A DNA stretch of 64,000 nucleotides from Mycobacterium sp. M26. Lineage in GTDB: Bacteria; Actinomycetota; Actinomycetes; Mycobacteriales; Mycobacteriaceae. Shown piece after piece: positions 40,573-48,041 of the stretch. Position 1 is the stretch's first letter. Each line of letters starts with the position of its first letter. The DNA is taken from NCBI RefSeq assembly GCF_001494595.1, contig NZ_LN929907.1, positions 248,001-312,000 on the forward strand, written 5' to 3'. The notes under the pieces were generated by a model, which ran no database searches, was not told the origin of the DNA, and saw only the letters and a program-made list of their open reading frames with translations. The position numbers and the translations under genes were made by a program.

Positions 40573-41820
40573 TCACCGCACGAAGGCGGGGAGCCGTTTG
40601 ATCCCGTGCACGAAGTTGCTCATCAGGAACTCCGGCTCGCCGAACTCGACGTGCACGCGGGTGAGCAACTCGCGGAAGATGTTCCGCAGTTCGGTGCGCG
40701 CCAGCTGATTGCCCAGGCAGAAGTGCGGGCCACCGCCGCCGAAGCCCAGGTGCGGGTTGGGCGAGCGCCGCAGATCGAAGTCCTGGGGCTGGTCGAACGC
40801 CGCGTCGTCCCGGTTGGCCGAGCAGTAGAACAGACCGACCTTGTCACCGGCAGACAGCTGCTGGCCGGCCAGTTCGGTGTCCTCGGTGACGGTGCGCGCG
40901 AACTGCAGCACGGGCGTGGCGAAGCGGATGAACTCCTCGACGGCCTGGCCGATGCGGCCGTCGAAGTCGGCCATCAGCCAGTCCCGCTGATCGGGGTTGG
41001 CCGCCAAGGCCAGCATCGCGTGCGATGTGGTCTGTTTGGTGGTGTCGTTGCCCGCCGAGGCGAGCAGGATCAGGAACGCGCCGATCTCCTCGTCGGTGAG
41101 CCGGTGCCCGTCGACCTCGGCGTTGACGATGCTGGTCATCAGGTCGTCGGCGGGATGCCTGCGGCGGAATTTGGCCAGCTCGATGCCGGTGTTGGCCAAC
41201 AGGAACATCTCGTTGATGGTCGCCTCGGCCCGTTCCTCCAGGCTGCTGTACTCGTCGTCGCTCATCGAGAACAGCTTCTCGGCGGCCTTGGCCACCGCTT
41301 CGCGCTGATCTGTTGGCACACCGAGCATTTCGGAGATCGTCATCATCGGCAACCGGGCCGAGCAGGCGGCCACGAAGTCCACCTCACCGGCACCGGCCAG
41401 GTCGTCGACGACGGTGGCGGCGTTCTTGCGGACCTGCTCGTCGATCTGGGCCACATTGCGCGGGGTGAAGGCCGAGCTGATCAGCCGCCGGTACAGGGTG
41501 TGCTGCGGCGGGTCCATCATCAGGAAGAAGGTGGCGATGCGCTGCAGGTCGGCAGGCATCGGATCGAGCGCGATGCCGTTGGCCGAGCTGAACACTTCCG
41601 GGTGCAGGCTGGCGTGCACGATGTCGGCTCGGCGGGTCAACGCCCAGAAGCCCGGCTCGGCGTTGTCGAACACCGACGGCACCGGCGGGTGCCAGGTCAA
41701 CCCTTCGGTCGCCCGGAGCTGCGCGAACGTCTGGTCGCGCACGTCGAAGTGCTGGCTCCAGAATCGGCGCGACGAGATGTCGTGCTGGCTGTACTCACGC
41801 GAACCGTTGGGCACGTGCAC
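40573..41820 (-). CDS. Cytochrome P450 (CYP125/CYP124/CYP142-like clade)
   Basis: 415 residues from GTG 41820. I-helix LLASAGNDTTKQTTSHAML and haem loop FGGGGPHFCLGNQLAR are typical of mycobacterial cholesterol/fatty-acid omega-hydroxylases of the CYP124/125/142 group; the N-terminal HDISSRRFWSQHFDVRDQTF block is close to the one in the P450 at 45122. First gene of the five-gene minus-strand operon. The family hydroxylates branched lipid or sterol termini, but the exact CYP family is not assigned. Divergent from a TetR gene, 98 bases apart. Confidence 0.9.
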   Translation of the reverse strand: MHVPNGSREYSQHDISSRRFWSQHFDVRDQTFAQLRATEGLTWHPPVPSVFDNAEPGFWALTRRADIVHASLHPEVFSSANGIALDPMPADLQRIATFFLMMDPPQHTLYRRLISSAFTPRNVAQIDEQVRKNAATVVDDLAGAGEVDFVAACSARLPMMTISEMLGVPTDQREAVAKAAEKLFSMSDDEYSSLEERAEATINEMFLLANTGIELAKFRRRHPADDLMTSIVNAEVDGHRLTDEEIGAFLILLASAGNDTTKQTTSHAMLALAANPDQRDWLMADFDGRIGQAVEEFIRFATPVLQFARTVTEDTELAGQQLSAGDKVGLFYCSANRDDAAFDQPQDFDLRRSPNPHLGFGGGGPHFCLGNQLARTELRNIFRELLTRVHVEFGEPEFLMSNFVHGIKRLPAFVR

Positions 41821-41867
41821 AGCGTGACACTTGACTCAATATTTGTAAAGACAGTGGGATGTGTCTC

Positions 41868-41920
41868 GGTTGGGCCAACCCGCGTGACACATTGGCCTCG
41901 ACCTGTAATCCTGTACAGGT
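41868..41920. promoter_or_regulatory. Palindromes in the divergent P450/TetR gap
   Basis: GGTTGG-G-CCAACC at 41868-41880 has perfect 6-base arms. ACCTGT-N8-ACAGGT at 41901-41920, with the internal perfect CCTGTACAGG at 41910-41919, overlaps the TetR start GTG at 41919. Both sit within the 98-base gap between the P450 and TetR genes and are candidate operators for the TetR protein; which one is used is unknown. A TTGACT at 41831-41836 may be a -35. Confidence 0.5.
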
Positions 41921-42458
41921 GAGCCATGCGCCCGCCGACGCGAACCCCGAGGACGACACCTCCTCGCGGCATCGCATCCTCAAGGCGACGGCGGAGGTAC
42001 TGGCCCGAAACGGACAGACCAAACTCAGCTTGTCGGAGGTCGCGCTGCAGGCCGGTGTCTCACGGCCGACGCTGTACCGCTGGTTCGCCTCCAAGGAGGA
42101 GCTGCTGGACGCGTTCAGCGTCTACGAGCGGCACATGTTCGATGACGGGATCAGCCGCGCGACGGCGGGCTTGCGGGGCGCCGACAAGCTCGACGCCGCA
42201 CTGCAGTTCATCGTCTCCTACCAGCAGTCCTACTCCGGGGTGCGGCTCATCGACATCGAGCCCGAGGTGGTGATCGCCCAGCTCGGCAACATCCTGCCGG
42301 TCATGCGGTCCCGCCTGGAGCGCCTGCTCACCGGTGCGAACGCCGGAGTCAAGGCAGCCACCGCGATCCGGGTGGCCGTGTCGCACTACGTGGTGCGCAG
42401 CGATGACGCCGACGAGTTCCTGGCCCAACTACGGCACGCGGTCGGCATCAAGCAGTGA
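41919..42458 (+). CDS. TetR-family regulator
   Basis: 179 residues from GTG 41919. HTH SSRHRILKATAEVLARNGQTKLSLSEVALQAGVSRPTLYRWFASKEELL at about 15-65. The C-terminal helical domain has no clear subgroup. Divergent from the five-gene P450 operon and directly upstream of the LLM gene, whose GTG overlaps its TGA (GTGA). It is the natural repressor of both flanking transcripts. Confidence 0.88.
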   Translation: MSHAPADANPEDDTSSRHRILKATAEVLARNGQTKLSLSEVALQAGVSRPTLYRWFASKEELLDAFSVYERHMFDDGISRATAGLRGADKLDAALQFIVSYQQSYSGVRLIDIEPEVVIAQLGNILPVMRSRLERLLTGANAGVKAATAIRVAVSHYVVRSDDADEFLAQLRHAVGIKQ

Positions 42459-43387
42459 GCACCCTCGACGTCGGGGTGTACGTCCCGCAGATGGGGTTCT
42501 CCTACGCCGACATGCTGCACCGCGCGCAGCGCTGTGACGAGCTCGGCATCGGGTCGCTGTGGCTCTACGACCACATGTACGGGCCCGGTGTTCCCGGGAT
42601 CGACTCGCTGGAAGCTTGGACGCTGGCCACCGCACTGCTGGCGCGGACCGAGCGGCTGCGAGTCGGACACCTGGTGCTGTGCAACCAGTTTCGTCATCCG
42701 GCGGTGCTGGCGAAGATGGCCACCACCCTGGACCAGATCTGCGGTGGGCGCCTCGAACTCGGCATCGGCAGCGGCTCGATCGAGGACGAGCACCACCGGC
42801 TGGGGCTGCGCTGGGGATCGTTCGCTGACCGCTCCGAGCGGCTCCGCGAGACGCTGGAGATCCTCACCCAGGCATTCGCCGACGAGCGGATTGACTACCG
42901 CGGAGCACATTTCACCGTCGTCGACATGCCGATCAAGCCCGGACCGGCGCGCACTCCCCGACCACCCATCGTGGTCGGCGGCGCCGGCGAGAAGTACACG
43001 CTGCCGCTGGTCGCGCACTACGCCGACGTGTGGAATGTGCCGACCTATGCCCTCGGCGAGATGCAGCACAAACTCGATGTGCTGCGCGGGCTGTGCGACC
43101 AGATCGGCCGCGACCCCGACTCGATCGTGATGTCCGTGGAAGCGGTGCTGGCGGTGGCTCCCGACGAGGCTGCCCTGCCGGCCGTGCGCGAGGTGGCCGA
43201 AAAGCGTTTCGGCAATCCGGCTTTCGGACTGCACGAGGGTGGGCTGATCGGAACCCCGCAGGACATCGTCGACCGATTGGGCGCACTGCGGCAGATGGGC
43301 TTCGGGCAGGTGGTGCTGTTCACCCACGATCGCGCCTCCGATGCCACTCTCGAGTTGCTGGCCGGCGAGGTGTTGCCTCACCTCTGA
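42455..43387 (+). CDS. LLM-class flavin/F420-dependent oxidoreductase
   Basis: 310 residues. RAQRCDELGIGSLWLYDHMYGP, RLRVGHLVLCNQFRHPAVLAKMATTLDQICGGRLELGIGSGS and PPIVVGGAGEKYTLPLVAHYADVWN are luciferase-like F420/FMN oxidoreductase blocks. The C-terminal LIGTPQDIVDRLGALRQMGFGQVVLF is the standard closing segment. Translationally coupled to the TetR gene by GTGA. It probably belongs to the same regulon as the P450 operon. Confidence 0.87.
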   Translation: MSTLDVGVYVPQMGFSYADMLHRAQRCDELGIGSLWLYDHMYGPGVPGIDSLEAWTLATALLARTERLRVGHLVLCNQFRHPAVLAKMATTLDQICGGRLELGIGSGSIEDEHHRLGLRWGSFADRSERLRETLEILTQAFADERIDYRGAHFTVVDMPIKPGPARTPRPPIVVGGAGEKYTLPLVAHYADVWNVPTYALGEMQHKLDVLRGLCDQIGRDPDSIVMSVEAVLAVAPDEAALPAVREVAEKRFGNPAFGLHEGGLIGTPQDIVDRLGALRQMGFGQVVLFTHDRASDATLELLAGEVLPHL

Positions 43388-43392
43388 CGGTG

Positions 43393-43404
43393 TCGAATAT
43401 TCGA
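43393..43404. repeat. Perfect palindrome TCGAATATTCGA before the SDR promoter
   Basis: 12-base perfect palindrome, 6 bases past the LLM stop and 31 bases upstream of the SDR -35 hexamer. Position and AT-rich centre fit a regulator site. It is not the mycobacterial LexA box, which requires TCGAAC-N4-GTTCGA. Confidence 0.4.
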
Positions 43405-43435
43405 ACAGCACAACGTAATTCGTGCTGCTGGATTG

Positions 43436-43464
43436 TTGACACACGTAGCCGGGTTGCTTACCGT
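43436..43464 (+). promoter_or_regulatory. Sigma-A-like promoter of the SDR gene
   Basis: TTGACA at 43436-43441, 17 bases, then TACCGT at 43459-43464. The -35 is a consensus match and the -10 has the essential T/A/T positions. The predicted start site near 43471 leaves a leader of about 24 bases before GTG 43495. Confidence 0.6.
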
Positions 43465-43494
43465 GGCCGCTATGCCGACGATCGAGACATCCCG

Positions 43495-44247
43495 GTGAGC
43501 CAGCCGCTGGCGGGCAGGCGGATCGTGGTCACCGGGGCGGCCACCGGCCTCGGCGCCGCCGCGGTGCGAGCGCTCACCGCTGCCGGTGCCGACATCGTCG
43601 CGACCTACCACCGCACCGAACCCACTGACGAGGGCACCGCCACCTGGTTGCAGTGCGACGCCCGCGACCAGGACGCGGTCGGCACGATGATCGACGCCGC
43701 GGTCTCCTCGTTGGGCGGGCTCGACGTGCTGGTCAACGCCGCCGGGCTCTGGCAGCAGGGCGTGCCCGGTGCCATCACCGCCGCCGACATCGACTTTGTG
43801 CTCGACACGAATCTCAAGACCACGGTCTTCACCAACCAGGCCGCCCACGCGGTGATGCGCAAGACCGGCGGCCGGATCATCAACTTCGGCTCCTCGGAAG
43901 CGGTGACGGGCAGCCCGATCTCAGCGGTGTATGCCGCAGCCAAAGGCGCGGTCCAGGCGTGGACCCGGTCGGCGGCCAAGGCGTGGGCGGGCGACAAGGT
44001 GACGGTCAACGCGCTGGCGCCGGCCATGCAGACCCGCGGCGCCCAGCGGCTGCGGGATTTCCTCGGACCGGAGGCCGCTCCCTTCATCGATCAGCAGATC
44101 CAGGCCAGCATCCCGCTGGGTGGTGCGCTCGGAGATCCCGATCGCGACCTCGGGCCGGTGCTGGTGTTCCTGGCCGGCGAGGGGTCACACTTCATCACCG
44201 GCCAGCTGATCGCCGTCGACGGCGGTCTGGTGATGCTGGGCGGCTAA
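43495..44247 (+). CDS. Short-chain dehydrogenase/reductase
   Basis: 250 residues from GTG 43495; upstream ATGs are out of frame. Cofactor motif TGAATGLGAAAV, NAAG at about 82, Ser in NFGSSEAVTG, Tyr/Lys in YAAAK, closing FITGQLIAVDGG. Classical NAD(P)-dependent fold with no identifiable substrate. It has its own promoter (43436-43464) and lies 107 bases after the LLM gene, so it is probably a separate transcript. It converges with a TetR gene; a long hairpin lies between them. Confidence 0.86.
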   Translation: MSQPLAGRRIVVTGAATGLGAAAVRALTAAGADIVATYHRTEPTDEGTATWLQCDARDQDAVGTMIDAAVSSLGGLDVLVNAAGLWQQGVPGAITAADIDFVLDTNLKTTVFTNQAAHAVMRKTGGRIINFGSSEAVTGSPISAVYAAAKGAVQAWTRSAAKAWAGDKVTVNALAPAMQTRGAQRLRDFLGPEAAPFIDQQIQASIPLGGALGDPDRDLGPVLVFLAGEGSHFITGQLIAVDGGLVMLGG

Positions 44248-44261
44248 CGCGGGCGATCAGA

Positions 44262-44319
44262 TTGAGTGTGCGCCCAGGGCGGGATTCCCGGCGATTTTCC
44301 ACCCTCACCGCACACTCAA
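44262..44319. repeat. Long imperfect palindrome between convergent genes
   Basis: Arms of 21 bases (44262-44282 and 44299-44319) match at 17 positions; the outer 11 bases TTGAGTGTGCG / CGCACACTCAA are perfect. The 16-base loop contains half of a small internal stem (CGGGA-T-TCCCG, 44280-44290). Placed between the SDR stop (44247) and the TetR stop (44326), it could be a bidirectional terminator, though it lacks a U-tract, or a copy of a dispersed palindromic repeat. Confidence 0.65.
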
Positions 44320-44325
44320 CCGCGG

Positions 44326-44973
44326 CTAGCGCGGAGCTTCGAGATAGATTGCGCTCCAGATCATCTCGGTGAGCGCGTCGGCCAGCCGGTCCTCGGCATC
44401 GGGGGCGTTGTCGCGCAGCATCTGGTAGCAGCAGCGCTCGACCATCCACGTGATTACCCGGCCGAGGGAATCGCTGTCGACGGCACGGATCCGACCGGCG
44501 GCGATCTCCCGATCGAGGAAATCCCGGCTGTAGCGGGCATTGCGGTCGATCAACTGCCGGTAGGCCGTGTCGATCGCGGGCGTGTAGTGCGCGACTTCCA
44601 TGATCGCGCCGAGTACTTCCTGGTGGCGGCGATACGCGGCGATCATGTCGCTGATCGCTCGCCTCATGTCCGCCGGTGCGGCGTCGCGCTGGCTCCACAG
44701 CCCCTGCACCGCTGCGGCGATGTCGTCGAGAACCTGTTCGGCGAATTCCTCGAGCAGCCGTGACTTGTCCTTGAAGTACACGTAGAAGGTCGCCCGGGAC
44801 GTCCCGGCGGCCACCGCCAGACGTTCCACGCTCAGCTCGGTGAACGACGCCCCGTCACGCATCAGCGCTTCGGTGGCCGCGAGCAGACGCCGGCTCAAAT
44901 CACGACGACGGTCCGCGCGAGCCTCCGGAGTGGTCCGCACCGGTGCTTGCGGTCCGCGGGTAATCGACGGCAC
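44326..44973 (-). CDS. TetR-family regulator of the P450/ECH/SDR operon (predicted)
   Basis: 215 residues. HTH LSRRLLAATEALMRDGASFTELSVERLAVAAGTSRATFYVYFKDKSRLL at about 27-75. The C-terminal part resembles the QsdR-like TetR domain. Divergent from the P450 gene at 45122; the 148-base gap holds a perfect 15-base palindrome over the predicted P450 -35. It should repress the catabolic operon until its lipid or steroid-like inducer binds. Confidence 0.88.
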   Translation of the reverse strand: MPSITRGPQAPVRTTPEARADRRRDLSRRLLAATEALMRDGASFTELSVERLAVAAGTSRATFYVYFKDKSRLLEEFAEQVLDDIAAAVQGLWSQRDAAPADMRRAISDMIAAYRRHQEVLGAIMEVAHYTPAIDTAYRQLIDRNARYSRDFLDREIAAGRIRAVDSDSLGRVITWMVERCCYQMLRDNAPDAEDRLADALTEMIWSAIYLEAPR

Positions 44974-45002
44974 CGAGCCATCCTAACACCGCGGATAGCA
45001 AA

Positions 45003-45035
45003 TCAAGACGCTCTGTCTAAGACATACTGTCTTGA
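45003..45035. promoter_or_regulatory. TetR operator region of the P450/enoyl-CoA hydratase/SDR operon
   Basis: Core AAGACA-TAC-TGTCTT at 45019-45033 is a perfect palindrome. Outer arms TCAAGAC (45003-45009) and GTCTTGA (45029-45035) and an overlapping TGTCT-A-AGACA (45014-45024) extend the symmetry. The core overlaps the predicted -35 TTGACT at 45032-45037, the right place for repression. Confidence 0.7.
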
Positions 45036-45060
45036 CTTGCGGGCGCGGTGTGTTTACGGT
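45032..45060 (+). promoter_or_regulatory. Sigma-A-like promoter of the P450 operon
   Basis: TTGACT at 45032-45037, 17 bases, TACGGT at 45055-45060. The predicted transcript has a leader of about 55 bases with GAGGAG before the ATG at 45122. The -35 overlaps the TetR palindrome. Confidence 0.6.
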
Positions 45061-45121
45061 GCTGGAGTCCGGCCGATGTGGTGTGCCTCACGCCGGATAC
45101 CGCACCGACCGAGGAGCCCCG

Positions 45122-46372
45122 ATGCCCGACAAGCCCCCGTTCGACGAGATCGACATCTCCTCGCGCGCGTTCTGGTCGACTACCGCAGACGAGCGCGAAC
45201 GCAGCTTCCGGATCCTCCGCGAGCAGCGTCCGGTGTCCTGGCACCCGCCGGTGGACACCCCGAGCCTGTTACCCGCCGCCCCGGAACCCGGATTCTGGGC
45301 CGCGGTCACTCACGAACACATCGTCGAGGTCAGTCGGCACAGTGACGTCTTCATCTCCAGCAAAGGCGTCCACATGGAGCCGGTGCCGGAAGACATCATC
45401 GAGGTGACGCTGTCATTCCTCGGAATGGACGGCGCCAAGCACGCCAAGATCCGGGGTTTGGTGCGCCAGGCGTTCACTCCCCGCGCGGTCGCGCGACTGG
45501 TGGAGAGCATCGAATACAACGCGAAGCTCATCGTCGGTGAACTGGCCGCGGCCGGCAGCGGCTCGGACTTCGTGCGCAACTGCGCAGTGAAGCTTCCGCT
45601 GGTGACCATCGCCGACATGGTCGGTGTGCCCGACGCCCAGCGTGACGCCGTGCGCGACGCCGCCGACGCGATGGTGTCCGTCAGCGACCCGCTGTTCCTC
45701 GGGGACCGCAACGCCCTCGAGGTGATGGTGACCAACCAGATGTTCCTGCACCAGGTGGCCGTCGAGATGGCCGAGGAGCGGCGCAGCCGCCCGCAGGACG
45801 ACATCATGACCAACCTGGTGCAGGCCGAGGTGGACGGCGAGCGGCTGACCAACGCCGAGATCGGCGCCTTCATGGTGCTGATGTCGGTGGCCGGCAATGA
45901 CACCACCCGCCAGACCACCAGCCACTCGCTCTACGCGCTGACCCGCAATCCCGACCAACGGGCCTGGCTGACAGCCGACTTCGACAACCGGATCGACAGC
46001 GCGGTCGAGGAGTTCGTCCGCTGGTCCACCCCCGTCATGACGTTCAGCCGCACCGCGGCCAGCGACTACACCCTGGGCGGTCAGCACATCGCCGCCGGGG
46101 ACAAGGTCGTGATGTTCTACTCTTCGGGCAACCGGGACGGGTCGGTGATCCCCGATCCGCACCGATTCGACCTGAGCCGCAACCCGAACCATCACGTCGC
46201 CTTCGGGGGCGGCGGCGCGCACTACTGCCTGGGCGCACAGCTGGCCAAGGCCCAGCTGCGGGCGCTGTTCCGGGAGTTGCTCACCCAGCTGCCCACGATC
46301 GAGGCCGGCGAACCGACCTACCTGTCCGGCAACTTCATCCACGCCGTGCAATCCATGCCCTGCACCTTCTGA
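45122..46372 (+). CDS. Cytochrome P450 (CYP125/CYP124/CYP142-like clade)
   Basis: 416 residues from ATG 45122, which has GAGGAG upstream; the longer frame before it is rejected. FDEIDISSRAFW N-terminal block, I-helix MSVAGNDTTRQTTSHSL, and haem loop FGGGGAHYCLGAQLAKAQ. Similar in length and motifs to the P450 at 40573, so they are probable paralogues. First gene of a three-gene operon with an enoyl-CoA hydratase and an SDR, a hydroxylation-then-beta-oxidation-like set. No ferredoxin gene is in this operon. Confidence 0.9.
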   Translation: MPDKPPFDEIDISSRAFWSTTADERERSFRILREQRPVSWHPPVDTPSLLPAAPEPGFWAAVTHEHIVEVSRHSDVFISSKGVHMEPVPEDIIEVTLSFLGMDGAKHAKIRGLVRQAFTPRAVARLVESIEYNAKLIVGELAAAGSGSDFVRNCAVKLPLVTIADMVGVPDAQRDAVRDAADAMVSVSDPLFLGDRNALEVMVTNQMFLHQVAVEMAEERRSRPQDDIMTNLVQAEVDGERLTNAEIGAFMVLMSVAGNDTTRQTTSHSLYALTRNPDQRAWLTADFDNRIDSAVEEFVRWSTPVMTFSRTAASDYTLGGQHIAAGDKVVMFYSSGNRDGSVIPDPHRFDLSRNPNHHVAFGGGGAHYCLGAQLAKAQLRALFRELLTQLPTIEAGEPTYLSGNFIHAVQSMPCTF

Positions 46373-46385
46373 CACCGGGAAGACC

Positions 46386-47228
46386 ATGACCAACAGCAAG
46401 ATTCGCTACGAGACGCCCCGGCCCGGTATCGCCCGCATCGTGCTGGCCCGCCCGGAGACCCGCAACTCGCAGGACACCCAACTGCTCTATGACCTCAACG
46501 ACGCCTTCGATAAGGCGGCCCACGACAACGACATCAAGGTGATCATCCTCGCGGCCGACGGTCCGCACTTCTCCTCAGGCCACGACTTGCGGGAGAACCT
46601 GCAGGGCGCGATGGCAGGCCACGACACCGTCGGCACCTGGTGTGGCTTCGAATGCGAAGGGGCACAGGGCCAGATGGCCCGGGAGAAGGAGATCTATCTC
46701 GGCTTCTCCGAGCGCTGGCGCAACATCCCCAAGCCCACCATTGCCGAGGTTCAGGGCAAGGTGATCGCCGGCGGCCTGATGCTGGTGTGGCCGTGTGACA
46801 TCGTGGTCGCCGCAGACAACGCGGTGTTCGCCGACAACACGGTGGCCATGGGGATCGCCGGCGCGGAGTTCTTCAACCATCCGTGGGAGGTCGGGGTCCG
46901 CAAGGCCAAAGAGATGCTGTTCACCTCCGACGCGCTCAGCGCTGCCGACGCCCACCGGCTCGGCATGGTCAATCACGTTGTCCCGCTGGACGAATTGGCC
47001 ACGTTCACCATGCAACTGGCCGAACACATCGCCGAACAACCACTGTTCGCGCTCCGACTGGCCAAAGAAGCGGTCAACACCGCGCAGGACAATCAGGGCC
47101 GGGTCAACGCCATGCAGGCGTCGTTCGCGCTGCACCAGCTCTGCCACGCCCACAACATGCTCATCGGCGGCCAGCTGATCGACATGTCCTTCCTGCAGCG
47201 CCAGCAGGCCATCGCGGCCCGCTGGTAA
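46386..47228 (+). CDS. Enoyl-CoA hydratase/isomerase family protein
   Basis: 280 residues of the crotonase fold. The CoA-pocket oxyanion segment is FSSGHDLRENL near 60-70, and GKVIAGGLMLVWPCDIVVAADNAVFADNTVAMGI with GAEFFNHPWEVG holds the second conserved block. The usual catalytic Glu positions are not clearly both present, so hydratase, isomerase or another crotonase activity is possible. The ATG is 13 bases after the P450 stop and the SDR follows 26 bases later. Confidence 0.87.
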   Translation: MTNSKIRYETPRPGIARIVLARPETRNSQDTQLLYDLNDAFDKAAHDNDIKVIILAADGPHFSSGHDLRENLQGAMAGHDTVGTWCGFECEGAQGQMAREKEIYLGFSERWRNIPKPTIAEVQGKVIAGGLMLVWPCDIVVAADNAVFADNTVAMGIAGAEFFNHPWEVGVRKAKEMLFTSDALSAADAHRLGMVNHVVPLDELATFTMQLAEHIAEQPLFALRLAKEAVNTAQDNQGRVNAMQASFALHQLCHAHNMLIGGQLIDMSFLQRQQAIAARW

Positions 47229-47254
47229 GCCCCTCTCGAGCAAGGAGTTCCACC

Positions 47255-48037
47255 ATGTCGTCCCTGCGAATCGTCGTCACCGGAGCGGCCTCCGGGATCG
47301 GGCACGCCGTCGCCGAACGTCTGCTGGCCCAGGGTGCGCAGGTGTACTGCCTGGACCGCAACAGCCCCACCGCAGCTGTCACCGAGCACATCGAGGTGGA
47401 TCTGGCCAACCCCCGCAGCATCGATGCCGCGCTCGAACAGCTCGACGGCAGCTTCGACGCGCTGGTGAACGTCGCCGGGGTGCCCGGTACGGCGCCGGCG
47501 GACCTGGTGCTGGCGGTCAACGCACTCGCCGTGCGGCACCTGACCACCGCCTTCGTCGACCGGCTGAACCCCGGCGGTTCGGTGGTGGTGGTGTCTTCGA
47601 TCGCCGGCTTCGGCTGGCCCGCCCGGCTGCCCGCAATCCAGGATCTGCTGGCCACCAGCACATTCGAAGACGGCGCCGCCTGGTTCAAGGAGAACCCGCA
47701 GCACGGCAACGCCTACAACTTCTCCAAAGAGGTGGCCACCGTCTACACGCTGTCGACCGGTCTGGCCATGCGGCAGCGCGGGCTGCGGATCAACGCCGTG
47801 CTGCCGGGCCCGGTCGAGACGCCCATCCTGGTGGACTTCGAGGCGACCATGGGCAAGGACACCCTCGACGGGTCCAAGGCGCTGCTGGGCAGGCACGGCC
47901 AGCCCGACGATATCGCCGCGGTGATCGGCTTCCTGGTGTCCGACGACGCGAGGTGGGTCAACGGGCAGGCGATCGCGGTCGACGGCGGCGCCGCGGGTGC
48001 GATCGCGACGGGCGTCATCCCGGCGCCCGAGATCTAG
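47255..48037 (+). CDS. SDR oxidoreductase (coniferyl-alcohol/3-alpha-hydroxysteroid dehydrogenase-like)
   Basis: 260 residues from ATG 47255 with AAGGAG seven bases upstream. TGAASGIGHAVAERLLAQG, the short second strand VYCLDRN (NAD-type Asp), VNVAGVPG in place of the usual NNAG, then SSIAGFGW and YNFSK (Tyr/Lys). The insert before the Tyr (FEDGAAWFKENPQHGNAYNFSKE) is characteristic of the 3-alpha-HSD/CADH group. Last gene of the operon; its 3' end is 4 bases from the convergent monooxygenase stop. Confidence 0.87.
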   Translation: MSSLRIVVTGAASGIGHAVAERLLAQGAQVYCLDRNSPTAAVTEHIEVDLANPRSIDAALEQLDGSFDALVNVAGVPGTAPADLVLAVNALAVRHLTTAFVDRLNPGGSVVVVSSIAGFGWPARLPAIQDLLATSTFEDGAAWFKENPQHGNAYNFSKEVATVYTLSTGLAMRQRGLRINAVLPGPVETPILVDFEATMGKDTLDGSKALLGRHGQPDDIAAVIGFLVSDDARWVNGQAIAVDGGAAGAIATGVIPAPEI

Positions 48038-48041
48038 GACC

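Noticed and set aside
43393..43404. LexA (SOS) box
   Set aside because: TCGAATATTCGA lacks the AAC-N4-GTT core of the mycobacterial SOS box.
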